Shown here one piece after another: positions 18,534 to 27,038 of a stretch of DNA of 64,000 bases (its first letter is position 1; every line of letters begins with the position of its first letter). Source of the stretch: Chryseobacterium indologenes (GTDB lineage: Bacteria; Bacteroidota; Bacteroidia; Flavobacteriales; Weeksellaceae); assembly GCA_016025055.1 (NCBI GenBank), contig CP065590.1:62001-126000 (forward strand), given 5' to 3'. The notes beneath the pieces were generated by a model. It did not search any database. It was not told the DNA's origin and was given only the letters and a program-made list of their open reading frames with translations. The position numbers and the translations under genes are program-made.

Positions 18534-19409
18534 TTACATTGTCATAGGAACTTCCATGAGAAGAATTTCAGTGTTTTCCTGTTTTGCTTTTATATGTAAG
18601 TCTTTGATATCCCAAACTCCGAAGCCATCTCTTTCTTCAACAATCTGACCTCCGATTTCCGCACTTCCCTTAATCATGAACACATACACTCCGTTTCCTT
18701 TTTTCTTAATGCTGTAAGGAGTTTCTATATCTTTATCAAAAGTTCCAAGGTGAAACCACGCATCCTGATGAATCCAGACCCCTTCATCATTGGCATTAGG
18801 GGAAAGAATTTGTTGAAATTGATTTTGTCTTTTGCTTTTGTCTAAAGTAATCTGGTCATATCTCGGACTGACATTTCTTTTGTTCGGATACACCCAGATT
18901 TGAAGGAATTTCACCAGCTGGTCACTGTTTTTATTAAATTCACTATGCATAATTCCTGTTCCCGCACTCATCACCTGAATATCTCCACTCTTAATAATAG
19001 CCGTATTCCCCATGCTGTCTTTATGTTCAAGATCTCCTTCCAGGGGAATACTGATGATTTCCATATTATCATGAGGATGGGTTCCGAAACCTCTTCCCGC
19101 TTCCACTTTATCATTGTTCAGGACTCTCAGCACCCCGAAGTGCATTCTGTCAGGATTATAATAGTTGGCAAAACTGAAAGTATGATTGCTTACTAACCAT
19201 CCGTGGTCTGCCTTCCCTCTCGAATCGGCCTTATGAAGGACAGAATTTTCCTTAATCTTTGATTCTGTGTTCGGTAAATGATTGTATCCGATCGGTTCTA
19301 AAGGTTCAATCTCGTCGATTTCATTTTTCATCGCACTTGCCAGGGAAGCTGATGCTACAAACATTCCTGTTCCCAATAAACCCTTTTTTAAAAAATCTTT
19401 TCTGTCCAT
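18534..19409 (-). CDS. pirin family protein with exported-type N-terminus
   Basis: The protein has 291 residues. The N-terminus (MDRKDFLKKGLLGTG, then a hydrophobic stretch ending ASLASA) looks like a Tat or general signal sequence of the kind found on Bacteroidota pirins. The pirin cupin core runs from about 55 to 175, with metal ligands in FGTHPHDNMEI and GTGIMHSEFN. The C-terminal pirin cupin covers about 200-290. Pirins bind Fe and some cleave quercetin. Its promoter carries a 21-bp motif shared with the ring-cleaving dioxygenase at 25588, which suggests a common quinone/oxidative stress control. Confidence 0.88.
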   Translation of the reverse strand: MDRKDFLKKGLLGTGMFVASASLASAMKNEIDEIEPLEPIGYNHLPNTESKIKENSVLHKADSRGKADHGWLVSNHTFSFANYYNPDRMHFGVLRVLNNDKVEAGRGFGTHPHDNMEIISIPLEGDLEHKDSMGNTAIIKSGDIQVMSAGTGIMHSEFNKNSDQLVKFLQIWVYPNKRNVSPRYDQITLDKSKRQNQFQQILSPNANDEGVWIHQDAWFHLGTFDKDIETPYSIKKKGNGVYVFMIKGSAEIGGQIVEERDGFGVWDIKDLHIKAKQENTEILLMEVPMTM

Positions 19410-19441
19410 ATCAAGTTATTATTTGTTTGATTTTGATATGA

Positions 19442-19490
19442 CAAATGTAGAGATACCGAAAACGTTGTGCATTTAACTAGTTTAATAAAT
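19442..19490 (-). promoter_or_regulatory. pirin promoter with shared operator-like motif
   Basis: The minus strand has a -7 box TACATTTG (19449-19442). A 21-bp element at 19470-19490 (plus strand C then ATTTAACTAGTTTAATAAAT, centred on a palindromic AACTAGTT) lies 20 bp upstream of the box, over the -33 region. The identical 21 bp lies at 26565-26585 with the same spacing to the next box. I read it as a repressor or activator site. Confidence 0.6.
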
Positions 19491-19751
19491 GACTGTGGGG
19501 AAAAAAATATCGGATATATTTTTGTTGCCGATTGGTGTATTTTTGATCGGAATGGGATGGAAAACACTAAAGCTCTAATGATCTTCTACTAAGCACTTAT
19601 AAAGGCGTAAGGATTTTATCCGATAAAATTAATTTTGCAGATTTTTATAACTATGTTATTTCTCACGCAGATTTTGCTGATAACGCAGAGGTACTCCAAA
19701 GAAAATCTTTACACAAAAAGTCTGTGAAAACGCATATCATCCGGGAAAAAA

Positions 19752-20336
19752 TTATTTTTCTTTGGAAGCAAGTCTTTTCCTGATGGTACTTACAAATTCT
19801 TTGGAAACACCAAGATAAGAAGCGATGTAATATTGTGCTACCCTTTGTGGAATAGAAGGATAGACTTTAATAAATTCAAGATAGCGGTCTGACGCCGATC
19901 GGGAAATGGTATTAACCAAACGCTTCTGAACGGTAGCAAGATTTCTCTGTACAAGCATCCTGAAAACTCTTTCAAATTTTGGAATCTCATGTAAGAGTTT
20001 TTCTTTGGTAGTCGGATTCAGCATATAAATTTCTGTGTCTTCCAAAGTTTCAATGAATACATTTGATGGCTTTTGTTCCTGAAAAGATGCTATATCGCTT
20101 ATCCACCAGTCTTCGATAGCAAACAGAAGAGTCACTTCTGAACCGTTATCATCCAGACAATACATTCTGACACATCCTTTATGAATATATCCCTCAAACT
20201 GGCAGATCTCCCCTTCTCTTAATAAAATGGTCTTCTTAGGAAATGACTGACATACTAATAAGTCAGTAAAAAATTTTTCTTCTTCAGAGGTAATGGTGAT
20301 GAATCTGCTGATGTTTCTGATGATATTTTCAAACAT
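19752..20336 (-). CDS. Crp/Fnr-family transcriptional regulator
   Basis: The protein has 194 residues from the ATG at 20336 (MFENIIRNISRFITITSEEE). A longer frame from 20384 overlaps the upstream gene's end and is less likely. A cyclic-nucleotide-binding-like beta-roll domain spans about 20-125 (FEGYIHKGCVRMYCLDDNGSEVTLLF). A C-terminal HTH follows (RVAQYYIASYLGVSKEFVSTIRKRL). Such flavobacterial proteins usually lack the residues for cAMP and their ligand is unknown. It starts 10 bp from the end of the small receiver-like gene on the same strand. It is a candidate regulator of the nearby pirin gene, though this is only positional. Confidence 0.85.
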   Translation of the reverse strand: MFENIIRNISRFITITSEEEKFFTDLLVCQSFPKKTILLREGEICQFEGYIHKGCVRMYCLDDNGSEVTLLFAIEDWWISDIASFQEQKPSNVFIETLEDTEIYMLNPTTKEKLLHEIPKFERVFRMLVQRNLATVQKRLVNTISRSASDRYLEFIKVYPSIPQRVAQYYIASYLGVSKEFVSTIRKRLASKEK

Positions 20337-20346
20337 AAAATTAAGT

Positions 20347-20658
20347 TTACTCCCGCAAATTAGGAAAAAGACTGTAAACTTCATTCTTCAGAAGCCCACT
20401 TCCTCCTCCATAATGGTCGATAACTTTAACTTCTTTATCTAAACCGTTACAGAATATTTTAATTTCCTTCTCAAATTCATCCTCTAAACCAGAGCTTAAC
20501 AGGACAATATCTACCTTGTTTTGTCGGATGTATTCATAGCAGAAATTTTCATCGGTCTGCACATCGGCAGTCCAGCCTTCATTATTCTCGATTACTCTTT
20601 TTAAAACATCAAGTATTTCCTGATTTTTTCCGATTACTAAAAAATGTAGTATACTCAT
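20347..20658 (-). CDS. small receiver-like hypothetical protein
   Basis: The protein has 103 residues with alternating hydrophobic strands and helices (LHFLVIGKN, KVDIVLLSSGLEDEFE, VKVIDHYGGGSG). This resembles a response-regulator receiver fold, but the usual acidic pocket and phosphorylated Asp context are not clear. It precedes the Crp/Fnr gene by 10 bp on the same strand, so the two are probably cotranscribed. No family is recognised with certainty. Confidence 0.55.
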   Translation of the reverse strand: MSILHFLVIGKNQEILDVLKRVIENNEGWTADVQTDENFCYEYIRQNKVDIVLLSSGLEDEFEKEIKIFCNGLDKEVKVIDHYGGGSGLLKNEVYSLFPNLRE

Positions 20659-20710
20659 AAGATTGCTAGGTATTGATTGTTAGATGTCAGTTCCCGGTTG
20701 AGTGTATGTA

Positions 20711-21086
20711 GAATTAAGTTGCTTAAAGATGACAAGAAATTCAACTCCTCACCTGGATTCATTTTCAATTTTCAACTCTCAATTTTCAACTTTATATTGC
20801 TGTTTTTAGAATTAAGTTGCTTAAAGATGATAAGAAGTTCAACTTCTCACCTAGATTCATTTTCAATTTTCAACTCTCAATTTTCAACTTTATATTGCTG
20901 GTTTTAGAATTAAGTTGCTTAAAGATGACAAGAAATTCAACTCCTCACCTGGATTCATTTTCAATTTTCAACTCTCAATTTTCAACTTTATATTGCTGGT
21001 TTTAGAATTAAGTTGCTTAAAGATGACAAGAAATTCAACTCCTCACCTGGATTCATTTTCAATTTTCAACTCTCAATTTTCAACTT
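20711..21086. repeat. 98-bp tandem repeat, nearly four copies
   Basis: Units begin at 20711, 20809, 20907 and 21005 (each GAATTAAGTTGCTTAAAGAT...), exactly 98 bp apart, with only a few substitutions. The last unit is cut short at the stop codon of the antiporter gene (21087). Each unit contains short internal repeats of TTCAA(T/C)TTTTCAACT type. Open frames of 60-90 codons through the array are by-products of the repeat and not genes. Confidence 0.9.
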
Positions 21087-22697
21087 TTAAAGATGTTTAT
21101 TTCCAGTTATTTTCAATTCATTCAGGTCGAGCTGGGATTCTGCTTTTCGGATCTCATCATCGCTGTACTGTTTTTCGCGTTTCATTATGAACAATTCTTT
21201 TCTTTGTAAGGCAAAAATATCGAGCATGATCTGATGGTATTCTTTCATATCATTCTGCCTGTTGGTACACATTTCTATTGATGCTAAATGATTCTGATGA
21301 AGATGAATGTCATTTTCCAGCATCTTTTTAAGATTTCCTACCAGACTATTGGTATCTAAGCTTTCTTTATACTCATGGTTCAGCTTATCAACCGCCAGTT
21401 TGTCCAGTCTCATCTGAATTCCCGCCTGCTGCTCATGAGATGGGAGGATGTGATCAATTTCTCCGATTTTAGTTAGTTTAATAATCAGAGGCAATGTTAA
21501 TCCCTGAAAAACCAAGGTTACAAAAATTACGACAAAAGTGATAAATATAATTAAATTTCGCATCGGAAATTCTGCCTGTGAATTCATCATCACCGGAATT
21601 GACAAGGCTGTTGCCAGCGACACGACTCCTCTCATGCCTGCCCAGCCAATGATTAAAGGATTTTTCCATCCCGGGCTCGGATCACGGCGTGCTTTTTCGC
21701 TCAGCCATCTTGGAATATGAGCTACCGGATAAATCCATAACAGACGAACAATAATAACGATACAACTGATGATCAGTCCATATTCAATTCCTTTCACTAC
21801 GGAGATTTCGCCTAATCCGTTCACAATATCAGGAAGTTCCAGACCTATTAAGACGAAAACCAAAGCATTCATCACAAAAATGAGGGTATTCCAGACTCCT
21901 GTCATATTGATTCTTGTAGTTCCGGTTTTAAACATTTCATGAGCCCGGAAAGACATAAACAATCCACCGCTTACTACTGCCATTACGCCTGAAAAATGAA
22001 AATGTTCCGCTGATAAAAATAAAATATAAGGTGTCATTACGGTAAGAGCGGCATCAATAGCCGGAGTCGTGGGTAAAAACCGGTGAATAGCATAGAAAAT
22101 ATGAGCTCCTAAAATCCCTACCACAATTCCCATTCCTGCTACCAGAAAAAATTGTCCCGTCGCCTCCTGCATAGAAAATATTCCTGTCATTACTGCAGCC
22201 AGGGCAAATCTGAAAACAATCAGTGATGAAGCATCATTGATAAGGCTTTCTCCTTCTAAAATGGCGATGGTACGTTTTGGTACCTTCAAGCCTTTTAATA
22301 CGGTAGTCGCTGCTACAGCATCCGGTGGTGAAACGATACCTCCCAACAAAAAACCTAAAGCCAGCGTAAAACCGGGAATCAGCGCCTGGGAAGCATATGC
22401 CACAACCAGGGATGTTAAAAACACCAACCCGAAAGCCAGTAAACTTATAGGACGTTTCCATTTCCAGAAATCATTCCATGAGGTATACCAGGCGGCTTCA
22501 TAGAGCAATGGCGGTAAAAAAATCAGGAATATGATATCTGGATCCAGTTTAAGAACAGGAACTCCCGGAATAAAACTGATGCCCAATCCGGCCAATACGA
22601 GAAAGATAGGATAGGCAATTTTGATCTTTTGTGCCAGCATTACCAGCAGCATGACAATTAAAAGAAGTCCAAGGATGAGAAGGAAATTTTCGTGCAT
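21087..22697 (-). CDS. Na+/H+ antiporter, CPA1 family
   Basis: The protein has 536 residues and about twelve transmembrane helices in the first 410. Family signatures are present: FLIFLPPLLYEAAW (about 56-69), GGIVSPPDAVAATTVLKGLKVP (about 118-139) and the ion-site motif LEGESLINDASSLIVFRFAL (about 146-165). The last 120 residues are a charged cytoplasmic helical tail. It should exchange protons for Na+ (or K+) across the inner membrane. It is the full family length with no frameshift. The cupin-like gene lies upstream on the same strand 61 bp away. The 3' end abuts the 98-bp tandem repeat array. Confidence 0.9.
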   Translation of the reverse strand: MHENFLLILGLLLIVMLLVMLAQKIKIAYPIFLVLAGLGISFIPGVPVLKLDPDIIFLIFLPPLLYEAAWYTSWNDFWKWKRPISLLAFGLVFLTSLVVAYASQALIPGFTLALGFLLGGIVSPPDAVAATTVLKGLKVPKRTIAILEGESLINDASSLIVFRFALAAVMTGIFSMQEATGQFFLVAGMGIVVGILGAHIFYAIHRFLPTTPAIDAALTVMTPYILFLSAEHFHFSGVMAVVSGGLFMSFRAHEMFKTGTTRINMTGVWNTLIFVMNALVFVLIGLELPDIVNGLGEISVVKGIEYGLIISCIVIIVRLLWIYPVAHIPRWLSEKARRDPSPGWKNPLIIGWAGMRGVVSLATALSIPVMMNSQAEFPMRNLIIFITFVVIFVTLVFQGLTLPLIIKLTKIGEIDHILPSHEQQAGIQMRLDKLAVDKLNHEYKESLDTNSLVGNLKKMLENDIHLHQNHLASIEMCTNRQNDMKEYHQIMLDIFALQRKELFIMKREKQYSDDEIRKAESQLDLNELKITGNKHL

Positions 22698-22757
22698 AGT
22701 TTTTTAGTTGAAAATTGAGAGTTGAAAGTTGGAAATGATGGGTTAGTGTTTTATCTT

Positions 22758-23104
22758 TTACATATAAATAAACAGTGACAATCGTTCCTTTTTTTGAAGG
22801 TTTTTTGTTTTATGTCCTTTGCCGGCGGTATCTTCTACCAGAAGGATTTCTCCTGTCTGGAATTGTCTTTTTTCCCTAGTGAGGTTTTTATTTCCACTCC
22901 GCCATCCAAAAGAACAATATATTGCTTTTGAGGAGCACAGTGAAAGTCATAATCGTAGTCTGCAGACACTTTTCTGAACTGTAATTTTTTAACGTCAACG
23001 GCATCAGAAAGGAATCCTATTTCTCCCTGATCAACAAGAGGAATATAAATATCTTCAAAATAAGAATCTCCGTTTTCATCACTGTAAATGCGTGTAATCT
23101 TCAT
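22758..23104 (-). pseudogene. cupin-like small protein, frame broken by a homopolymer indel
   Basis: The open frame from 23104 reads MKITRIYSDENGDSYFEDIYI through the cupin core (FHCAPQKQYIVLLDGGVEIKTS) and then stops at 22835. Adding one base to the six-T run at 22868-22873 continues it as GKKRQFQTGEILLVEDTAGKGH to a stop at 22758, about 115 residues. That tail is the expected second half of these small cupin proteins (metal-ligand HC and GH positions, 'VEDTTGKGH'-type end). The function is unknown; it is perhaps a sugar- or acid-binding cupin. It precedes the antiporter on the same strand. Confidence 0.75.
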
Positions 23105-23184
23105 TGTTTATCAAATTAAAAAAATTTTTACATTAACCAAGTCCTTGTTCTTGCATATGGAGCAGATGAAGCAGATGTCATTTT

Positions 23185-23466
23185 AAACACTTAAGTTCAC
23201 TTTAGAAAAAAATCAGAGATTGTCAAGACTTTTGTGTACTCATATGCGTAAAGCTTGTAACTTAAATAACTTACATGTTCTAAAAGCTTTTGTGACTTTT
23301 GGGGTTTTATATTTCCCACAGATAACACAGGTTTACGTAGAGATTGTATTAAGATTTTTTGCCACTAATGCACGAACGCATTGTATTCATGTATTAGTGG
23401 CCATAAACCTTTTTCTAATAATACTATATTTTCAAAAAAATCTTCGATTTTTAAACTTAAGTGTTT
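23185..23466. repeat. MITE-like dispersed repeat, copy B, with 13-bp terminal inverted repeats
   Basis: The left end AAACACTTAAGTT (23185-23197) is the exact reverse complement of the right end (23454-23466). The interior aligns with copy A at 15697-15940. It contains an internal palindromic part (GCCACTAATGCACGAACGCA through ATTAGTGGC). It has no gene and fills most of the gap 23105-23491. Confidence 0.65.
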
Positions 23467-23491
23467 ATAAATCTTCGGTGGTTCAAATTAT

Positions 23492-24112
23492 TTATTTAAA
23501 TATAATTGTATTGGCCAGTTCCATTTCCTCCTGATTGATCGAATGTCCAAAATTCGCATATACTTTTTCAGTAACATCGGCATTCATTTCCCTGAAGATA
23601 TTGGCTGTTGCATATACTCTTTCTACCGGAACATGAAAATCCGGGTTACTGGTTCCAAGGAAAACAGGAGTTCCTGCAAAGTCACCTTTGTAATTTTCAC
23701 GATTAATTTTATCACCGATGACGCCACCGATAATTGCCGTCGCTCCGCCAAATCTCCGGGCATTCCGGGCTAAGAATTCCAAGGTAAGACAAGCGCCTTG
23801 GGAGAATCCGAAAAAATACATATTTTCCGGTTTAATTCCCGCATCCAGAGCAGCTTTTACAGTCTCTCCCACCATTTCAAGTGCTGAAGACAACCAGGGT
23901 TCATTTTGATCTACCGGGGCCATAAATGATAAAGGATACCAGGTATGATTCAAAGCCTGTGGAGCTAATAAAGCGTAATCCTTCACATTCAAATGCTGGG
24001 AAAGACTCAGAATATCCTGGGCACTTCCTCCTCTTCCATGAATCATAATCAAGGCTTTTTCAGCCTGTTTCAAAGGTATTCCTGCTGTTTTTATATTTAA
24101 CGTGTGACTCAT
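23492..24112 (-). CDS. alpha/beta-hydrolase, phospholipase/carboxylesterase family (MhqD-like)
   Basis: The protein has 206 residues. The oxyanion region is MIHGRGGSAQDILSLSQ (about 24-40), the nucleophile elbow GFSQGACL (about 102) and the catalytic His in FGHSINQEEM near the C-terminus. It belongs to the Abhydrolase_2 carboxylesterase family. It starts 6 bp after the stop of a ring-cleaving dioxygenase and is cotranscribed with it. In Bacillus subtilis the mhqED and mhqNOP operons pair the same two protein types for hydroquinone/quinone detoxification, so a similar role is inferred. Confidence 0.87.
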   Translation of the reverse strand: MSHTLNIKTAGIPLKQAEKALIMIHGRGGSAQDILSLSQHLNVKDYALLAPQALNHTWYPLSFMAPVDQNEPWLSSALEMVGETVKAALDAGIKPENMYFFGFSQGACLTLEFLARNARRFGGATAIIGGVIGDKINRENYKGDFAGTPVFLGTSNPDFHVPVERVYATANIFREMNADVTEKVYANFGHSINQEEMELANTIIFK

Positions 24113-24118
24113 TGTATT

Positions 24119-25072
24119 TTATCTGAATTTTTCTGTTGGATAATTTATTTTCGGAAGAACTTCAAGTAAATGTTGCCTTTGCTCTTCAAACTGTTGAGGC
24201 AGCTGCAGATCTTCACCAAGAAATGCCAGCTCTTCATCTGCATCGAATCCCGGGCCTGAAGTCGCAATTTCAAATAATACTCCTCCCGGTTCTTTAAAGT
24301 ATACTGAGGTAAAATATTTACGGTCTTTTACTTCGGTATGCTCCAGTCCGTAAGCGTTTAATCTTTCTACCATCTCAAGTTGTGTAGCGGCATCCGGAGT
24401 TGCAAAAGCCACATGATGCACCGTACCTCTTCCTGCAAGTCCTTTCAATGCATTTGGAGTGCTTAGTAAATCAACATATTTTCCCGGAAGATTTTCAGTT
24501 CCCAATCGAAGTCTGTCAGGTGTTTCACTGATTACTTTATGATCCATCCGGGTTGTCAAAAGCGCTGCACTTCTTTCGTACGAATCAAGCCAGATTTCCA
24601 CATGATGAATTCCTTTAAGACTGTAATCTTTAGGAATATATCCGTTGAAATATCCTTTTCTCTCATCTTTATTGTTAAAAACAAGCTCAAGACCTAATCC
24701 GTCAAAATCTTCGAGATAAATAAATACTTCATCTGACAATCTTTGCTGAGGCTGTTTGTAATGAACATTAAACTGATCCAGACGATTCATCCAATAATCC
24801 AGAGCATCTATTGAAACTGAGAAGGCCGTTGTATTCAGCATTCCTTTTCCATGTCTTCCATTGATAAGATCTTTACCGTAAGGAAAGGTAGTCATGATGG
24901 TTCCCGGAGTTCCGAATTCATCCCCGAAATAAAAATGGTATACTTCTGAATAATCAAAATTAACAGTTTTCTTTACCAAACGAAGTCCCAATACTGCTGT
25001 GTAAAAATCTATATTTTCCTGTGCATTGCCGGTGATAGCCGTAACGTGATGCAGCCCTGTGATAAGTTTCAT
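24119..25072 (-). CDS. VOC ring-cleaving dioxygenase (MhqO/MhqE-like), first paralogue
   Basis: The protein has 317 residues from the ATG at 25072 (MKLITGLHHVTAITG, the conserved family start); a longer frame to 25126 is unlikely. There are two vicinal-oxygen-chelate modules, about 5-150 and 155-290. Metal ligands are in LHHVTAI, HHVEIW and HHVAFA and the final Glu in GVLFEIATS. The family is annotated as ring-cleaving dioxygenase acting on hydroquinone-type rings. It is cotranscribed with the carboxylesterase gene and is paralogous to the gene at 25588. Confidence 0.88.
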   Translation of the reverse strand: MKLITGLHHVTAITGNAQENIDFYTAVLGLRLVKKTVNFDYSEVYHFYFGDEFGTPGTIMTTFPYGKDLINGRHGKGMLNTTAFSVSIDALDYWMNRLDQFNVHYKQPQQRLSDEVFIYLEDFDGLGLELVFNNKDERKGYFNGYIPKDYSLKGIHHVEIWLDSYERSAALLTTRMDHKVISETPDRLRLGTENLPGKYVDLLSTPNALKGLAGRGTVHHVAFATPDAATQLEMVERLNAYGLEHTEVKDRKYFTSVYFKEPGGVLFEIATSGPGFDADEELAFLGEDLQLPQQFEEQRQHLLEVLPKINYPTEKFR

Positions 25073-25177
25073 TGTGTTGATTGTTATTAATTGGTTACTG
25101 TGACAGACAAAGAAGGTAAGAGGCAAAATTGCTCAAAACACTCATTTTCTCAAACTCTCCTATCCTCTAGCATATCT

Positions 25178-25471
25178 CTACTCTCCCTTCATCCAGACAT
25201 CATTGTATTCTTCCGGATGACGCTTGAATTGTGCGTGAACGTAAGGGCACAACGGTACAATTTTCAGGTCATTTTCCCTTGCGTAGGAAACCAGCCTTTC
25301 TAGTAAAATTTTAGCAAAACCTTTTCCTTCATATTCGGGATTCACTTCGGTATGGTACACAGTAAGTTTATTCCCGATTACTGAAATATCCATTTTCCCT
25401 GCTTTATGATCATCTGAGAAAAGTTGAATCTCTCCTCTTCTTCCTTCTAATACAATTTCTGTTCTTTCCAT
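25178..25471 (-). CDS. GNAT-type small N-acetyltransferase (YjdJ/Gtn-like)
   Basis: The protein has 97 residues. The acetyl-CoA-binding motif NPEYEGKGFAKILLERLVSYAREN (about 44-67) and the terminal IVPLCPYVHAQFKRHPEEY match the minimal GNAT_14/YjdJ family. The substrate is unknown. It lies between the two ring-cleaving dioxygenase genes on the same strand, so it may be part of the same detoxification cluster. Confidence 0.85.
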   Translation of the reverse strand: MERTEIVLEGRRGEIQLFSDDHKAGKMDISVIGNKLTVYHTEVNPEYEGKGFAKILLERLVSYARENDLKIVPLCPYVHAQFKRHPEEYNDVWMKGE

Positions 25472-25587
25472 TTTATTTTTTATTTGGAGTTATCTGTTGA
25501 TGTTGTTTTTAACGTAAAGCATTTTAAAAACTTTGCGTTAAAAATTATTATTCAAATGTAGTCTCTTTATCAGATCTTGTGAATGAT

Positions 25588-26520
25588 CTATGATAAGTTC
25601 GGTAGTACTCCTTCAATTTTATTGCGCATTCCTTCATACTGTGCAGGAAGTTTAAGGTGGCTACCAAGTTCTTCCAAAGGTTCATCCACAGTAAATCCCG
25701 GATTATCAGTAGCAATTTCAAATAATACACCTCCCGGTTCACGGAAATACAGTGAGTAAAAATAGTCTCTGTTGATTTTCGGGGTGATACTTAAGCCTGC
25801 AGATAATACTTTTTCACGATATTCCATCAGTATATTGTCATCTTTTACTCTGAAAGCAATATGGTGATTGGTTCCCGCTGCATTTCTTCCGGCCGGAATT
25901 TTGTCGTTTTCAATGATATCGATCAGATTGGCCGTATCGATAGCATCTGTCGCCAATCTGTATCTTTCTCCTTCCTGCTTTTGAAGATCATATCCAAGAA
26001 TGTCGGTTAATACTTTCATTGTGGGATCTGCATCTCTCAATGTTAAAGTGACATTATGAAAGCCTTTTAAAGCCTGCCCGTCTTTGATATCATCTGTTGT
26101 CCATACTTTTCTGCTGTCATCACCGGATGGTTCTATCAATTGTAGCTGAAGGCCATCAGGATCTCTAAAGGAAATCAGTTTTTCGCCAAAAATCTCTGCT
26201 TCTTCCACTTTTATCTGTACACTTTCCAAACGATTTTTCCAGAATGCAAGGCTTCCTTTTGGTACGGCATATCCAATATGAGTAGCCATACCGCTTCCGT
26301 TAGTTCCCTGCCCAATTCCTTCCCATGGGAAGAAAGTAAGAATAGTTCCCGGAGTTCCTGTTTCATTTCCAAAGTAAAAGTGATAGGTTCCCGGATCATC
26401 AAAGTTGACTGTTTTTTTCACCAGTCTTACCCCTAATACCTGAGTATAAAAATCTAAATTTCTTTTTGCATTGTCCGCTATTGCTGTAATATGATGCAGA
26501 CCCAATATTCTGTTGTCCAT
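25588..26520 (-). CDS. VOC ring-cleaving dioxygenase, second paralogue
   Basis: The protein has 310 residues and two VOC modules, with metal ligands in LGLHHITAIAD, FHNVTLTL/NHHIAFRV and GVLFEIATDNPG. It aligns from end to end with the product of 24119-25072 (same FDYSEVYHFYFGDE / FDDPGTYHFYFGNE region), so the two arose by duplication. It is the first gene of the cluster and carries the shared 21-bp motif in its promoter. Predicted role is cleavage of quinone-derived aromatic rings, by family. Confidence 0.88.
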   Translation of the reverse strand: MDNRILGLHHITAIADNAKRNLDFYTQVLGVRLVKKTVNFDDPGTYHFYFGNETGTPGTILTFFPWEGIGQGTNGSGMATHIGYAVPKGSLAFWKNRLESVQIKVEEAEIFGEKLISFRDPDGLQLQLIEPSGDDSRKVWTTDDIKDGQALKGFHNVTLTLRDADPTMKVLTDILGYDLQKQEGERYRLATDAIDTANLIDIIENDKIPAGRNAAGTNHHIAFRVKDDNILMEYREKVLSAGLSITPKINRDYFYSLYFREPGGVLFEIATDNPGFTVDEPLEELGSHLKLPAQYEGMRNKIEGVLPNLS

Positions 26521-26536
26521 GTCTTTAATTTTAATG

Positions 26537-26585
26537 CTAAATTACAACGTATTGAAGTCCCGGACATTTAACTAGTTTAATAAAT
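26537..26585 (-). promoter_or_regulatory. dioxygenase promoter with shared operator-like motif
   Basis: The 21-bp element at 26565-26585 is identical to that at 19470-19490. Twenty bp downstream on the minus strand is TAATTTAG (26544-26537), one mismatch from TAnnTTTG. The gene starts at 26520. Confidence 0.6.
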
Positions 26586-26823
26586 CATTAAAGTTAGCTA
26601 AAAGAAGTTGCCTTGATCCGACTTTACACAATTCTTAAAAAATCGGACTTATTTTACCTTTTCAACAAAGACATTTGAGCTTCAATTCAATAACCATTGA
26701 ATTAAAAAACATAAAAAAAGACTTATTATAGCAAAATACTCAAAATAAAAATACAAATTATAAATTGAAAATCAATACATTAAATTCATTAACGATAAAT
26801 TAATATTTAAATTCCCTACTTTT

Positions 26824-26857
26824 TTAGTGGACTAATAAAAATTATATTATATATTTG
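26824..26857 (+). promoter_or_regulatory. predicted promoter of the leader peptide/metNIQ transcript
   Basis: TATATTTG (26850-26857) matches TAnnTTTG. A T-rich -33 region lies near 26824, without a clean TTTG. The leader ATG is 26 bp downstream. Confidence 0.5.
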
Positions 26858-26882
26858 CACCGTATTCAGGAAAAAAAATAAA

Positions 26883-26981
26883 ATGACGGCAGAATTAAAT
26901 AATAATTCAATAAAGAAACATAGCATCAAAAAAATGATGATGGCTACGTGTATGCCTATGCATCATGAATACTGTGGGTGA
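26883..26981 (+). CDS. Met-rich leader peptide (32 residues), probable attenuator
   Basis: An ATG at 26883 opens a 32-codon frame ending in KKMMMATCMPMHHEYCG. Five of the last 15 codons are Met and two are Cys. It is too short for normal gene calling but is followed by a strong terminator (27008-27038) and then by an amino-acid-type exporter and metNIQ. Directly after its stop codon CCTTAC (26982-26987) can pair with GTAGGG (27025-27030), the 3' arm of the terminator. A ribosome stalled on the Met codons would leave CCTTAC free to make an antiterminator, and one reaching the stop codon would cover it. This is classic attenuation logic but untested. Confidence 0.65.
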   Translation: MTAELNNNSIKKHSIKKMMMATCMPMHHEYCG

Positions 26982-27007
26982 CCTTACTTTTTATATGACA
27001 TATTTTT

Positions 27008-27038
27008 AAAGGCCCTACCAAGTTGTAGGGCCTTTTTT
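27008..27038 (+). terminator. intrinsic terminator in the metNIQ leader
   Basis: AAAGGCCCTAC pairs with GTAGGGCCTTT around CAAGTT and is followed by a T run. It lies in the 5' untranslated region, 42 bp before the EamA gene, which fits an attenuator better than the end of a separate gene. Confidence 0.85.

Noticed and set aside
20711..21086. CRISPR array
   Set aside because: Units are directly adjacent 98-bp copies without unique spacers.
20677..21190. Three overlapping open frames of 62-91 codons across the repeat array
   Set aside because: They have the same sequence in each 98-bp unit, so they exist because the repeat has no stop in that frame. They show no start-site or family support.
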